Assembly (NCBI GenBank): GCA_963710735.1
Contig: CAVQBN010000021.1
Span: 62,001 to 126,000, forward strand
Source of the DNA: FEN-1297 sp963710735
GTDB lineage: Bacteria; Bacteroidota; Ignavibacteria; Ignavibacteriales; Ignavibacteriaceae
DNA length: 64,000 nucleotides
Direction: 5' to 3'
Part shown: in pieces, positions 27,801 through 35,523 of the stretch
Layout of the letters: each line of letters opens with the position of its first letter
How positions within the stretch are numbered: position 1 is the first letter of the stretch
Notes under the pieces: model-generated
Databases searched by the model: none
What the model was told of the DNA's origin: nothing
Seen by the model: the letters and a program-made list of their open reading frames with translations, nothing else
Made by a program: the position numbers and the translations under genes

Positions 27801-28361
27801 GTGAAAAAAGAAGAATGCATTTTATTCAGCGGCGGTATTAAAGGTGCCGAATCAGAATTCGGAGCTAATGCAGAGCGCTTCGGAGTTGAAGAAGTTAATT
27901 TTACTTTTTACGGCCATGCAATTGAGCGACAGCGCGGCGTTAGAATGTTGAATCATGATGAACTTAAAAACGGCGATTTCAGTCTCAAATATATTTCTAA
28001 ATTAATGAACCGTAAATATTCGGAAACTTCATCTTTCAGGAAAATTCTGCAAAGTATCTGGTACCAGATAAACAACGGGCAGGAAATTTACGTAATCGGA
28101 GAGATTCTGGAAGATAAGACCGTAAAAGGCGGTACTGGTTGGGGTGCCGAATTCGCTAAACTTTGCAACAAATCTATTTTCGTATTCGACCAAAAAAAGG
28201 ATGCCTGGTTTAACTGGAATCAGACTGAGTGGGTTCGTTGCGAAAAAGGCAATGAGCCGGTGATTTCTCATCAACATTTTACAGGTACCGGGACAAGAAT
28301 TCTTGAAGAAAACGGAAAGAAAGCCATTGCCGAACTATTCGAAAGAAGCTTTCAAAAATAA
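27801..28361 (+). CDS. SLOG-like Rossmann-fold protein of unknown function
   Basis: The 186-residue protein starts at GTG with AAGAGG upstream. It opens ILFSGGIKGAESEFGANAERFGV, a 'SGG.xGA(D/E)' pattern seen in SLOG/LOG nucleotide-binding proteins. It continues with NFTFYGHAIERQRGV, FRKILQSIWYQINNGQEIYVIGEI, GGTGWGAEFAKLCNKSIFVFDQ and a final FTGTGTRILEENGKKAIAELF. These glycine-rich segments suggest a nucleotide or nucleotide-derivative pocket. I recognise this as a conserved but uncharacterised family. It is the only intact gene in the eroded stretch, so it is probably under selection. Confidence 0.6.
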   Translation: MKKEECILFSGGIKGAESEFGANAERFGVEEVNFTFYGHAIERQRGVRMLNHDELKNGDFSLKYISKLMNRKYSETSSFRKILQSIWYQINNGQEIYVIGEILEDKTVKGGTGWGAEFAKLCNKSIFVFDQKKDAWFNWNQTEWVRCEKGNEPVISHQHFTGTGTRILEENGKKAIAELFERSFQK

Positions 28362-29056
28362 GATATAAATTCTTTTCCGCCTAAACCTTATTTCTGACTG
28401 TATTTGAAAAGCTATCGGTATTTCATATTTTGATTTGCCGGTAGCTGTTTGCCTTTCTCGCTTCTAATTTCACAATTATTTAACTGTCAATCAATAATTT
28501 GTAGGAATTCGACCTGCTTACCGATAGATAGATATATTAAATTCCTTGCTCTAAAAGACCTCAAAAAAATTCCATCTTGTTTTTTCTTGTGCATTAAAAG
28601 AAAAGAGTATAAAAATTTTGCACAATGGAACTTCTTACAGAAAAATCTTTCTGGGTTTCTCTTTGCCGTCGAGTTATTTTTCTGTAGTGTAATGAAGTAA
28701 AATTTTAGCGATTTATTTGCAGTCTTGATTTTTTGATACTTTTATACAAAGACAAAAGTATTTATTCAATTTCTTCCGTTGCTCCTGCTGCTTCACTTCG
28801 CTAAGTCGAATCGCCTTAGCTCGCTCATTGCATTTAAGCTTGCCCGACGATAGGAGCGCCCTCACTTGGCCACGATGTCCTAATCTCGGTCTTAAGCCGT
28901 TGCAACTTTCTTCTCAATTGAATAAAATCATTCTCAGTCTACCTTCGAAACTTAAATAGTGTTTTGAATGTTTATTTATTTAACTGTAATTTTCTTATAA
29001 CAAAATTTAACATCTATAATGCTTCTGCTTTCACATCTTTAAATAGAGGCAATAAA
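28362..29056. other. Gene-poor region upstream of the octaheme cytochrome
   Basis: About 700 bases without a convincing gene. An open frame at 28449-28700 has no family features and overlaps the repeat copy at 28500. The part from about 28770 to 28900 is more GC-rich than its surroundings (GCTGCTTCACTTCGCTAAG, then CCTTAGCTCGCTC) and includes a short inverted repeat. It probably contains relic DNA. The promoter of the cytochrome gene must lie at its right end; I see no TTGAC-N4-GTCAA box there. Confidence 0.5.
28500..28557. repeat. Imperfect dispersed repeat, copy B
   Basis: The sequence starts GTAGGAATTCGACCTGC and ends AAATTCCTTGCTCTAAAA. It corresponds to copy A at 27632-27690 over its whole length with scattered mismatches. 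Confidence 0.45.
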
Positions 29057-30328
29057 ATGAATAATAAAATACCCAGGACTTTAATTGTCGGCAGTATTGT
29101 TACTGTTTTAATTTTAATTATCATTTTCCTATTTACCAGGCTTCCAAGCGGCGGTGAAAAGCAAAATATTACTCAAGTATCGTACAGCGGTGCCGATAAA
29201 TGCGCTGCATGCCACAAGCGGGTTACTCCCGATATTGTAGAACAATTTTCAAAAAGTACCATGGCAAGATCCGGTGTTAGATGTACTGACTGCCATGTTG
29301 TAGATAAATCAAATCCAATGGGTAAGGATCATGAAGGATTTTTTATTACTTCCTCTCCCACACCAAAACAATGTGCAAAATGCCATCCGGCAGAAACAAA
29401 ACAATTTGAGCACAGCAGACATGGTGGACCTGCATGGGTTGCACTTACCGGGTTTTCTGATTTTAATTCCGACCAGCAAAAACTTATAGAACAAATTCCC
29501 GAAGTAAACCGTGGCGCTAACGGAATAATAACTGCCACTAGAAATTCTTTGTTTGATATTGAAGGCCCTTCTGTTACTAAAGCCGCTTGTGAAACATGTC
29601 ATTCTATTGGCAAACCTAACGCCGACGGCAGTATCGGCAACTGCAATAAATGTCATTTACGCCATGAATTTTCCATCGAACAAGTTCGGAAACCTGAAGT
29701 CTGCGGTCAATGTCATCTTGGACCCGATCATCCCCAAATGGAAATTTATCACGAATCCGCACATGGTGTTATGTACCAGACAGATGGTTCAAAATGGAAC
29801 TGGAGCCAGAAACCCGGAAGGTTAACAACCAAGGATATGCCTGCACCAACTTGCGCTACTTGCCACATGAGCGGATTCGGCAATCAAGGCACAACCCACG
29901 ATGTCGGACAAAGATTATCTAAATTTTTATTTGCCGCGGTTACTAAAGATCGCCCGAATGCTTTCGAAGGCCGCGAAGCTATGAAATCTATTTGCGCCAA
30001 CTGCCATTCTAACCAGTTTATTAATGAACAATATGCAAAAGCTGACAGCGTGACTTCATTTGTTAATTCTAAAGTTGAGGAAGCGTCTCAGATTATGCAA
30101 GGATTGGTTAAGGACGGTATCATTTCCTCTAAACCTTTTGCGAATACTATTAGTTTTGATGCGTTTGACTTATGGCATTATTATGGTCGCACAGCTAAGT
30201 TCGGTGCATATATGGGCGGGCCTGATTTTGTTCAATGGCATGGTGTCTATCCGCTGCTTGCTCAGCTGCAAAAAGTAAAAGAAGAAGCAGCTGCACTTCG
30301 CACTGCGCATAAGCACGGAGGTAAATAA
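29057..30328 (+). CDS. Octaheme cytochrome c, hydroxylamine oxidoreductase (HAO) family
   Basis: The 423-residue protein has an N-terminal membrane helix (about residues 9-27) and eight heme motifs CxxCH at Cys49, 76, 106, 178, 196, 216, 266 and 313. Between hemes 6 and 7 is GPDHPQMEIYHESAHGVMY and around heme 7 is PAPTCATCHMS, both typical of HAO. In the final segment GGPDFVQWHG a Phe391 stands where oxidative HAO is believed to carry the heme-crosslinking Tyr, which favours a reductive role on nitrite or hydroxylamine. I chose ATG 29057 (AGAGG upstream) over an upstream ATG because it gives a clean membrane anchor. The ATG of the next gene overlaps its stop codon. Confidence 0.93.
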   Translation: MNNKIPRTLIVGSIVTVLILIIIFLFTRLPSGGEKQNITQVSYSGADKCAACHKRVTPDIVEQFSKSTMARSGVRCTDCHVVDKSNPMGKDHEGFFITSSPTPKQCAKCHPAETKQFEHSRHGGPAWVALTGFSDFNSDQQKLIEQIPEVNRGANGIITATRNSLFDIEGPSVTKAACETCHSIGKPNADGSIGNCNKCHLRHEFSIEQVRKPEVCGQCHLGPDHPQMEIYHESAHGVMYQTDGSKWNWSQKPGRLTTKDMPAPTCATCHMSGFGNQGTTHDVGQRLSKFLFAAVTKDRPNAFEGREAMKSICANCHSNQFINEQYAKADSVTSFVNSKVEEASQIMQGLVKDGIISSKPFANTISFDAFDLWHYYGRTAKFGAYMGGPDFVQWHGVYPLLAQLQKVKEEAAALRTAHKHGGK

Positions 30329-31197
30329 TGAGCAGCATTAATATCTTTCATTTAGCTGACATTAAGCTTCCCATGGCTAAAAACCGTCTGCTTTTAATTT
30401 TTGTCGGAATAAACTTAATGTTTACCGGTATTGATGTTGCTCTTGCTCATTCTATAAATGATTACATACCTGTTTATGAGTGGATACCTATTCTTTATTT
30501 TCCATTTGGTGCAATTTCTTGTTTAATGATAGCATTCCAATCACAGCCTAAAAAATGGACCGCATTAATTCACATTGCTCTTATGTTGGTAGGTATTATG
30601 GTCGGTATTCTCGGAACAGCTTTTCATGGCTATGCTGTGCTCAACCCTGGCGGATATTTAACTTGGGCTTGGGTTGTTTTTGGTTCTCCTATTTTAGCGC
30701 CATTAGCCTTCGCCGGTATTTCTCTTCTTGGATTATATGCAATTACCGAAGAGATTGATAATGAACCTGGTACGCTCAAAGTTCCCGGTCTCGGTATATT
30801 TAAAGCACCTATCTCTAGAAATAGACATTTTTTATGGCTTGTCGGCTTAGGTTTCGCTGCAAGTGCAATTACCTCGGTTATTGATCATGCTCAATATGGT
30901 TATACATTTTATAAGTTAATTCCAATTATTTACGGCTTGTTTTCCTCTTCTGTTGTTATATACCTTGCTATTGCAAAGGAATGGACAAAAGGTGATGAAC
31001 TAGTTTATTTCTGGACTATGATTGCCGCTGTTATAGTCGGTGTACTTGGTTTCGGTTTTCACCTTTCTGCCGATCTCGCTGGGACCGGTGCTTTAAGTCT
31101 TGAAAGGATTTTAGCTTTTGCCCCGGTCTTAGCTCCTTTGTTATTCAGCGATCTTGGTATGCTTGGGCTTTTAGTTGTAGCCGAAGAAAGTAAATAG
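30328..31197 (+). CDS. Eight-helix membrane protein with internal duplication, partner of the octaheme cytochrome
   Basis: I do not recognise a named family. The 289 residues hold about eight membrane helices in two repeats of four. Matching segments are HSINDYIPVYEWIPILY / HAQYGYTFYKLIPIIY, VGILGTAFHGY / VGVLGFGFHLS and PILAPLAFAG..LLGL / PVLAPLLFSD..LLGL. Histidines 41 and 100 of repeat 1 align with 187 and 245 of repeat 2 (spacings 59 and 58), which suits paired heme b or quinone binding. The ATG overlaps the cytochrome stop by one base, so the two are co-translated. The likely role is passing electrons between the quinone pool and the octaheme cytochrome; this is inference. Confidence 0.85.
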   Translation: MSSINIFHLADIKLPMAKNRLLLIFVGINLMFTGIDVALAHSINDYIPVYEWIPILYFPFGAISCLMIAFQSQPKKWTALIHIALMLVGIMVGILGTAFHGYAVLNPGGYLTWAWVVFGSPILAPLAFAGISLLGLYAITEEIDNEPGTLKVPGLGIFKAPISRNRHFLWLVGLGFAASAITSVIDHAQYGYTFYKLIPIIYGLFSSSVVIYLAIAKEWTKGDELVYFWTMIAAVIVGVLGFGFHLSADLAGTGALSLERILAFAPVLAPLLFSDLGMLGLLVVAEESK

Positions 31198-31252
31198 TAC
31201 AATTAAGTAATTGATTCAGTTTATATTTCTTTATAATATATTTTTGCTTTAT

Positions 31253-31281
31253 CTTCAAGGTCACTGCATTGGACCTTGAAG
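31253..31281. terminator. Strong hairpin between the convergent cytochrome operon and nirK
   Basis: A perfect 10-bp stem (CTTCAAGGTC / GACCTTGAAG) has a 9-base loop. It lies 56 bases after the membrane protein gene and 74 bases past the nirK stop. No T-run follows on either strand, so its role in termination is uncertain; it may protect the 3' ends of mRNAs. Confidence 0.5.
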
Positions 31282-31354
31282 GATGCTAAATACCAGATTG
31301 CATTAAAAATTATGGATAGTGTTTTTCAATGTCTCATCAAGCTTAATTTTTATT

Positions 31355-32476
31355 TTACTTAATTAGCTCTGCCTTATGTATCTCCTTCATTAAATCATCA
31401 TTCCACTTACCTTTTACATTTACCTCTGCCATTGCGCCGAAAGCAAAAGCTTCAATTAAATTATGGTCGAGATAAAGATAAGTGCCAGGTTGACGGAATT
31501 GGTATAAAGCAGCGACTGCGGTTCCGCCCGGGACAGGCCATGTTTCAAAATTTGTCAGGGGCTTATTCGAAAATGAACCGCCTACCCAGTAAAGGTCCGC
31601 ATGCCCTCCAATAAGATGCATCCTGGTATCTCTGTTAGCGCTTGATGTAATAAATAATACTTTATCTCCGACATTTGCAGTCAATGCGTTATCGCCTGTT
31701 AGTGATCCAACTTTTCCATTTAATACTATTTGTGAAGGAGTTAGAGTTTTTATTGCATTCATTAAATCTCCGAAACCTTCTGCCGGCGTTGGGTATTGTT
31801 TATAGTTTCCATCTTTATCTTTTGTAAGATAATAATCTTGTTCTGCCACATAATAAGCTTTGTCATAATGTAATGGATTACCATTTTCATCTTTTAATCC
31901 TTCTCTTGGCAATACCATTATTGCACCGTTCATTCCGGATACAACATGCAATGGAACCATAATGCCTCCAGGTGCACAGTGATAAACAAATACCCCCGGT
32001 TTAATAGCTTTAAATCGGAATGTTACTTGTTCTCCTGGCGCTACCTTGCTTATTGTTCCTCCTCCGAGCGCGCCCGTAGCTGCGTGAAAATCTATGTTAT
32101 GCACTAAAGTATTTGTCGATGGATTTACCAATGTTACTTGCACATAATCATTTTGATGCACAACTATTATTGGGCCCGGAACAGTTCCGTTATAAGTAAG
32201 TGCCCAGGTTATTACTCCGGGCGCTATTTCCATTTTCTTTTCTTCAACTACTAGTCTAACCTCCACAACTTCCGGAGCGCCTTCATCTACCTGATTATAT
32301 GTTGGAAGATTTGGCGGCGGCACCAGATTTTCAACTACATGTTTTAGATTATCTGCATTCTCTTGTGCCGGCATGTCAAATACTGAAGTTTCTTTTTTTG
32401 AATTATTGCACGCACTAAATAATACCGCAATAAATATTACCGCTGTGCTTAACAATATTTTATTTATACGTTTCAT
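31355..32476 (-). CDS. nirK: Copper-containing nitrite reductase (NO-forming), lipoprotein
   Basis: This enzyme reduces nitrite to nitric oxide in denitrification. The 373-residue protein has a lipoprotein signal (LFSAC, Cys23) and two cupredoxin domains. Type 1 copper ligands are His126, Cys167, His177 and Met182; type 2 ligands are His131, His166 and the His of LDHNLIEAF. Catalytic Asp129 (HNIDFHAATG) and the His in GGHADL are present. The type 1 loop HCAPGGIMVPLH is one residue longer than in the well-known enzymes and has Leu in place of Trp before His177. It is divergent from norZ, with Fnr-type boxes between. Confidence 0.96.
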   Translation of the reverse strand: MKRINKILLSTAVIFIAVLFSACNNSKKETSVFDMPAQENADNLKHVVENLVPPPNLPTYNQVDEGAPEVVEVRLVVEEKKMEIAPGVITWALTYNGTVPGPIIVVHQNDYVQVTLVNPSTNTLVHNIDFHAATGALGGGTISKVAPGEQVTFRFKAIKPGVFVYHCAPGGIMVPLHVVSGMNGAIMVLPREGLKDENGNPLHYDKAYYVAEQDYYLTKDKDGNYKQYPTPAEGFGDLMNAIKTLTPSQIVLNGKVGSLTGDNALTANVGDKVLFITSSANRDTRMHLIGGHADLYWVGGSFSNKPLTNFETWPVPGGTAVAALYQFRQPGTYLYLDHNLIEAFAFGAMAEVNVKGKWNDDLMKEIHKAELIK

Positions 32477-32590
32477 TTTGTTTCCTTTCTAAAATATTAC
32501 TTTATATTTTCCTCTTCCGCTGTTTAAGTTTTTATAACTTTCAAAATGATTTCATATTGTTAAATTAAACCGGATGGTGCTCCTGAGTCA

Positions 32591-32604
32591 TTGACTAAAG
32601 TCAA
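32591..32604. promoter_or_regulatory. Fnr/Nnr-type box, nirK side
   Basis: TTGACTAAAGTCAA, with perfect half-sites TTGAC/GTCAA. It is 115 bases upstream of the nirK start. The half-sites are identical to those of the box on the norZ side. Confidence 0.8.
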
Positions 32605-32745
32605 TTTTATGTGTTTTGTGTAAGTGTTTATGTCATATCTTTTCTGATTGGCTGTCCCTTTTTCAATCGGGTTAGTATATAGGTTAGTTTAATAGCGGTA
32701 AGATTTTATTATTTAGCAATAATAACCGGATATTTTTATCCTTTT

Positions 32746-32759
32746 TTGACTTAAGTCAA
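32746..32759. promoter_or_regulatory. Fnr/Nnr-type box, norZ side
   Basis: TTGACTTAAGTCAA is a perfect 14-base palindrome, 119 bases upstream of the norZ start. A near-identical copy is found upstream of the accessory operon at 40203. Confidence 0.85.
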
Positions 32760-32877
32760 GGTTTGTAAGAGCATCCTTCCTTTATTTTTCATTTGCTTAT
32801 AAAATTAATATGGGAACAAATGTTAATCTCACTAATAAATAATATTCTCTAATAAAATTTAAATCAAGGTTATACTA

Positions 32878-35100
32878 ATGAAAAAATATTGGGTACCGTT
32901 CGGATTAGTTATTATTATTTCCTTTGCGGTTCTGGGATGGGTAGGTACTAAAATTTACCAGCAGGCTCCTCCAATACCGGAAAGCGTTATTACATCTAAT
33001 GGAAAAACAATTTTCAGTAAATCTGATATTGAAGAAGGACAAAATATCTGGCAGGAAATGGGCGGAATGGAAGTCGGCTCAGTCTGGGGACATGGCAGCT
33101 ATGTGGCGCCTGACTGGACTGCTGACTGGCTTCATCGTGAAGCTGTCTTTGTGTTGGACAATTGGGCGTTTTCTTCTTTTCATAAAAAATATTCTAATCT
33201 CAAATCAGATGATCAGGCATTCTTAAAAGCTCGTCTAACTAAAATGTTTCGAACGAATACTTATAACAATGAAACCGGAATTATAACAATTGATAGTCTA
33301 AGAGCTGAAGCTATACAAAATAATTTCCTTCATTATTGCGATGTGTTTTTGAATGGTAGAGATGCTTATGCTATTAGAAAAAATACTATAACCGATTCTG
33401 CACGGGTAAAGAAGTTATCTGCATTTTTCTTCTGGACTTCCTGGGCTGCTTCTACAGACAGGCCTAATGATGACATTACTTATACCAGCAATTGGCCGCA
33501 TGAAGAACTTGTTGGTAATAATCCTACTGCTGATTCAATAATCTGGACTGGCGTAAGCATTATTTTACTTTTAGGAGGTATCGGCGGAATGGCATGGTTC
33601 TATGCCGGCAGGAAAAAAGATGAAGATTTTACCGAAATTCCATCCGATGATCCTTTACTAAAAGCTAAAGCTACACCATCTCAAATTGCTGTTATAAAAT
33701 ATTTCTGGGTGGTATCCGGATTATTTATTTTGCAGATTTTAATGGGCGTTATCACCGCACATTATGGTGTCGAGGGTAATTCATTTTATGGTATTCCATT
33801 GGCTAAAGTCTTCCCGTATACTATTACTAGAACATGGCACTTACAGCTTGGTATTTTTTGGATTGCAACTGCATGGCTGGCGTCCGGTTTATACATCGGC
33901 CCTTCAATAAGCGGCGTCGAGCCGAAAGGCCAAAGACTCGGTGTTAATATTTTATTCGGCGCTCTGCTTGTTGTAGTTTTAGGTTCCATGTTCGGTGAAT
34001 GGTTAAGCGTAATGAATCTTCTTCCTTCTAAATTATGGTTCATGCTTGGTCATAGCGGTTATGAATATATTGATTTAGGAAGGCTTTTTCAGATCGCCCT
34101 TCTCGCCGGGCTTTTTCTCTGGCTGTTTTTAATGTATCGGGCAATCAGGCCTGCCCTTCGTAAAAAGGACGAACAGAAACCGATTCTTACATTATTCCTC
34201 ATATCTTCTATTGCAATTGCCGGCTTTTATTCTGCTGCGCTTATGTATGGTAAACATACTAATCTTGCAATTGCTGAATATTGGCGGTGGTGGGTAGTTC
34301 ATCTTTGGGTTGAGGGCTTCTTCGAAGTATTCGCTACTGTAGTCATTTCTTTCTTATTTGCCCGCTTAAAATTACTAAGCTTAAAAACTGCAGGACAGGC
34401 GACCATTCTTGCTTCCACAATTTTCCTATCCGGCGGTATAATTGGCACACTCCATCATTTATATTTCTCCGGCACTCCAATTTTTGTGCTGGCTTTAGGT
34501 TCAGCCTTTAGCGCTCTTGAAGTTGTTCCGCTTTTATTCGTAGGTTATGAAGCATGGGGAAATATTAAAATGTCCCGCTCAAAAGAATGGGTTAAAAAAT
34601 ATAAATGGCCTATCTACTTTTTTGTTGCTGTTGCATTTTGGAATATGATTGGTGCCGGTCTTTTCGGATTTATGATAAATCCGCCGATTGCTTTGTATTA
34701 TATGCAAGGTTTAAATACTACTCCTGTGCACGCACATGCGGCATTGTTTGGTGTATACGGTATGCTGGGTATCGGTCTTATGCTGTTCAGCCTACGCGCC
34801 CTCCGACCGGAAATAGTGTGGAATGAAAAACCCTTAAAATTTTCCTTCTGGGCTATTAACATCGGTTTGTTTTCGATGGTGGTTTTCAGTCTGCTTCCGG
34901 TTGGCTTAATGCAAACATGGGCATCGGTTAAATACGGTTACTGGTATGCTAGAAGCGCTGAGTTCCTGCAGACTCCTGTTATGCAGACAATACGCTGGAC
35001 TAGAGCTTTTGGAGATACTATTTTTGCTATTGGCGCCATTGTCCTGGTCTTCTTTATCTTCAATCTTTCAATAAAATTTCTAAAGAAAAGGCCCGATTAG
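32878..35100 (+). CDS. norZ: Quinol-dependent nitric oxide reductase (qNor)
   Basis: This enzyme reduces NO to N2O with electrons from quinol. The 740-residue protein has the qNor-type N-terminal periplasmic extension (EEGQNIWQEMGGMEVGSVWGHGSYVAPDWTADWLHRE). About 14 membrane helices of the heme-copper superfamily follow. Metal-binding motifs present include TRTWHLQLGIFW, WWVVHLWVEGFFEVF (His and Glu for FeB), GTLHHLYFSG (His pair) and HAHAALFGVYG (heme ligands). The intact His pair argues against the NO dismutase variant. It is divergent from nirK, so nitrite goes to NO to N2O. Confidence 0.95.
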   Translation: MKKYWVPFGLVIIISFAVLGWVGTKIYQQAPPIPESVITSNGKTIFSKSDIEEGQNIWQEMGGMEVGSVWGHGSYVAPDWTADWLHREAVFVLDNWAFSSFHKKYSNLKSDDQAFLKARLTKMFRTNTYNNETGIITIDSLRAEAIQNNFLHYCDVFLNGRDAYAIRKNTITDSARVKKLSAFFFWTSWAASTDRPNDDITYTSNWPHEELVGNNPTADSIIWTGVSIILLLGGIGGMAWFYAGRKKDEDFTEIPSDDPLLKAKATPSQIAVIKYFWVVSGLFILQILMGVITAHYGVEGNSFYGIPLAKVFPYTITRTWHLQLGIFWIATAWLASGLYIGPSISGVEPKGQRLGVNILFGALLVVVLGSMFGEWLSVMNLLPSKLWFMLGHSGYEYIDLGRLFQIALLAGLFLWLFLMYRAIRPALRKKDEQKPILTLFLISSIAIAGFYSAALMYGKHTNLAIAEYWRWWVVHLWVEGFFEVFATVVISFLFARLKLLSLKTAGQATILASTIFLSGGIIGTLHHLYFSGTPIFVLALGSAFSALEVVPLLFVGYEAWGNIKMSRSKEWVKKYKWPIYFFVAVAFWNMIGAGLFGFMINPPIALYYMQGLNTTPVHAHAALFGVYGMLGIGLMLFSLRALRPEIVWNEKPLKFSFWAINIGLFSMVVFSLLPVGLMQTWASVKYGYWYARSAEFLQTPVMQTIRWTRAFGDTIFAIGAIVLVFFIFNLSIKFLKKRPD

Positions 35101-35130
35101 TTTTATAATTATTTACTTTGGTACTAAATA

Positions 35131-35160
35131 AAAAAAGCTGCATCAAATGCAGCTTTTTTT
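35131..35160. terminator. Bidirectional terminator between norZ and the ferredoxin gene
   Basis: A 13-bp stem AAAAAAGCTGCAT/ATGCAGCTTTTTT has a 3-base loop and T-runs on both strands. It lies 30 bases after norZ and 30 bases past the ferredoxin stop. Confidence 0.93.
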
Positions 35161-35189
35161 TAATCTTTATAAAAAAAATTATATTTATA

Positions 35190-35420
35190 TCAAACTTTCT
35201 TTATCGCGTCCATCGGGCAAATATCCGCACATTTAGGTTTGCTGAAAAGGATACATTCATCGCATTTCTCCTGATCTATATAGAAGTGTTCGTATGATAT
35301 GTTTGCGCTTTTATTTATTTCATTAGTCATTTTATCCATTGGTTCATTTATCGCTTCAACCGGGCATTCAATTTCACATGCCTGGCAGTTTATACATTCA
35401 TTGGTTATTACATACGGCAT
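35190..35420 (-). CDS. 2[4Fe-4S] ferredoxin
   Basis: The 76-residue protein has two cluster motifs: CINCQACEIECP near the N-terminus and a spaced CDECILFSKPKCADICP near the C-terminus. The insertion in the second motif (CxxC-x7-CxxxC) is seen in bacterial ferredoxins with an altered second site. It is a soluble electron carrier. It is last in the accessory operon but after a gap of 103 bases, so it may also have its own promoter. Confidence 0.92.
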   Translation of the reverse strand: MPYVITNECINCQACEIECPVEAINEPMDKMTNEINKSANISYEHFYIDQEKCDECILFSKPKCADICPMDAIKKV

Positions 35421-35523
35421 TAAATTATTCCTCCTTTAGCCTCGCGATAAAGTCTTCTCACCGGTTTTTTTTCTGCTCACATCTAATTGAAAATTAAAAA
35501 CATGACTAAATCCTTTTTCATCT

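Larger units (their letters stand above)
32477..32877. promoter_or_regulatory. Divergent nirK/norZ control region
   Basis: These 401 bases hold two palindromes of the type TTGAC-N4-GTCAA, at 32591-32604 near nirK and at 32746-32759 near norZ. For nirK, a TTTAAT at 32568-32563 (minus strand) sits where a -10 element would be if the box were centred at about -41.5. For norZ, a TTTATT at 32781-32786 has the same spacing. This arrangement matches Class II activation by a Crp/Fnr-family regulator at each promoter. Confidence 0.75.

Noticed and set aside
28449..28700. Open frame of 83 codons in the gap before the octaheme cytochrome
   Set aside because: No ribosome site or family features, and it overlaps one of the imperfect repeats; composition is low-complexity.
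28964..29056. Upstream ATG extension of the octaheme cytochrome
   Set aside because: It adds 31 residues before the membrane helix and has no good ribosome site; the ATG at 29057 has AGAGG and gives a normal signal anchor.
32878..35100. Possible NO dismutase instead of NO reductase
   Set aside because: The His pair in GTLHHLY and the FeB Glu region WVEGFFEVF are intact, whereas the dismutase variant is known to have substitutions there.
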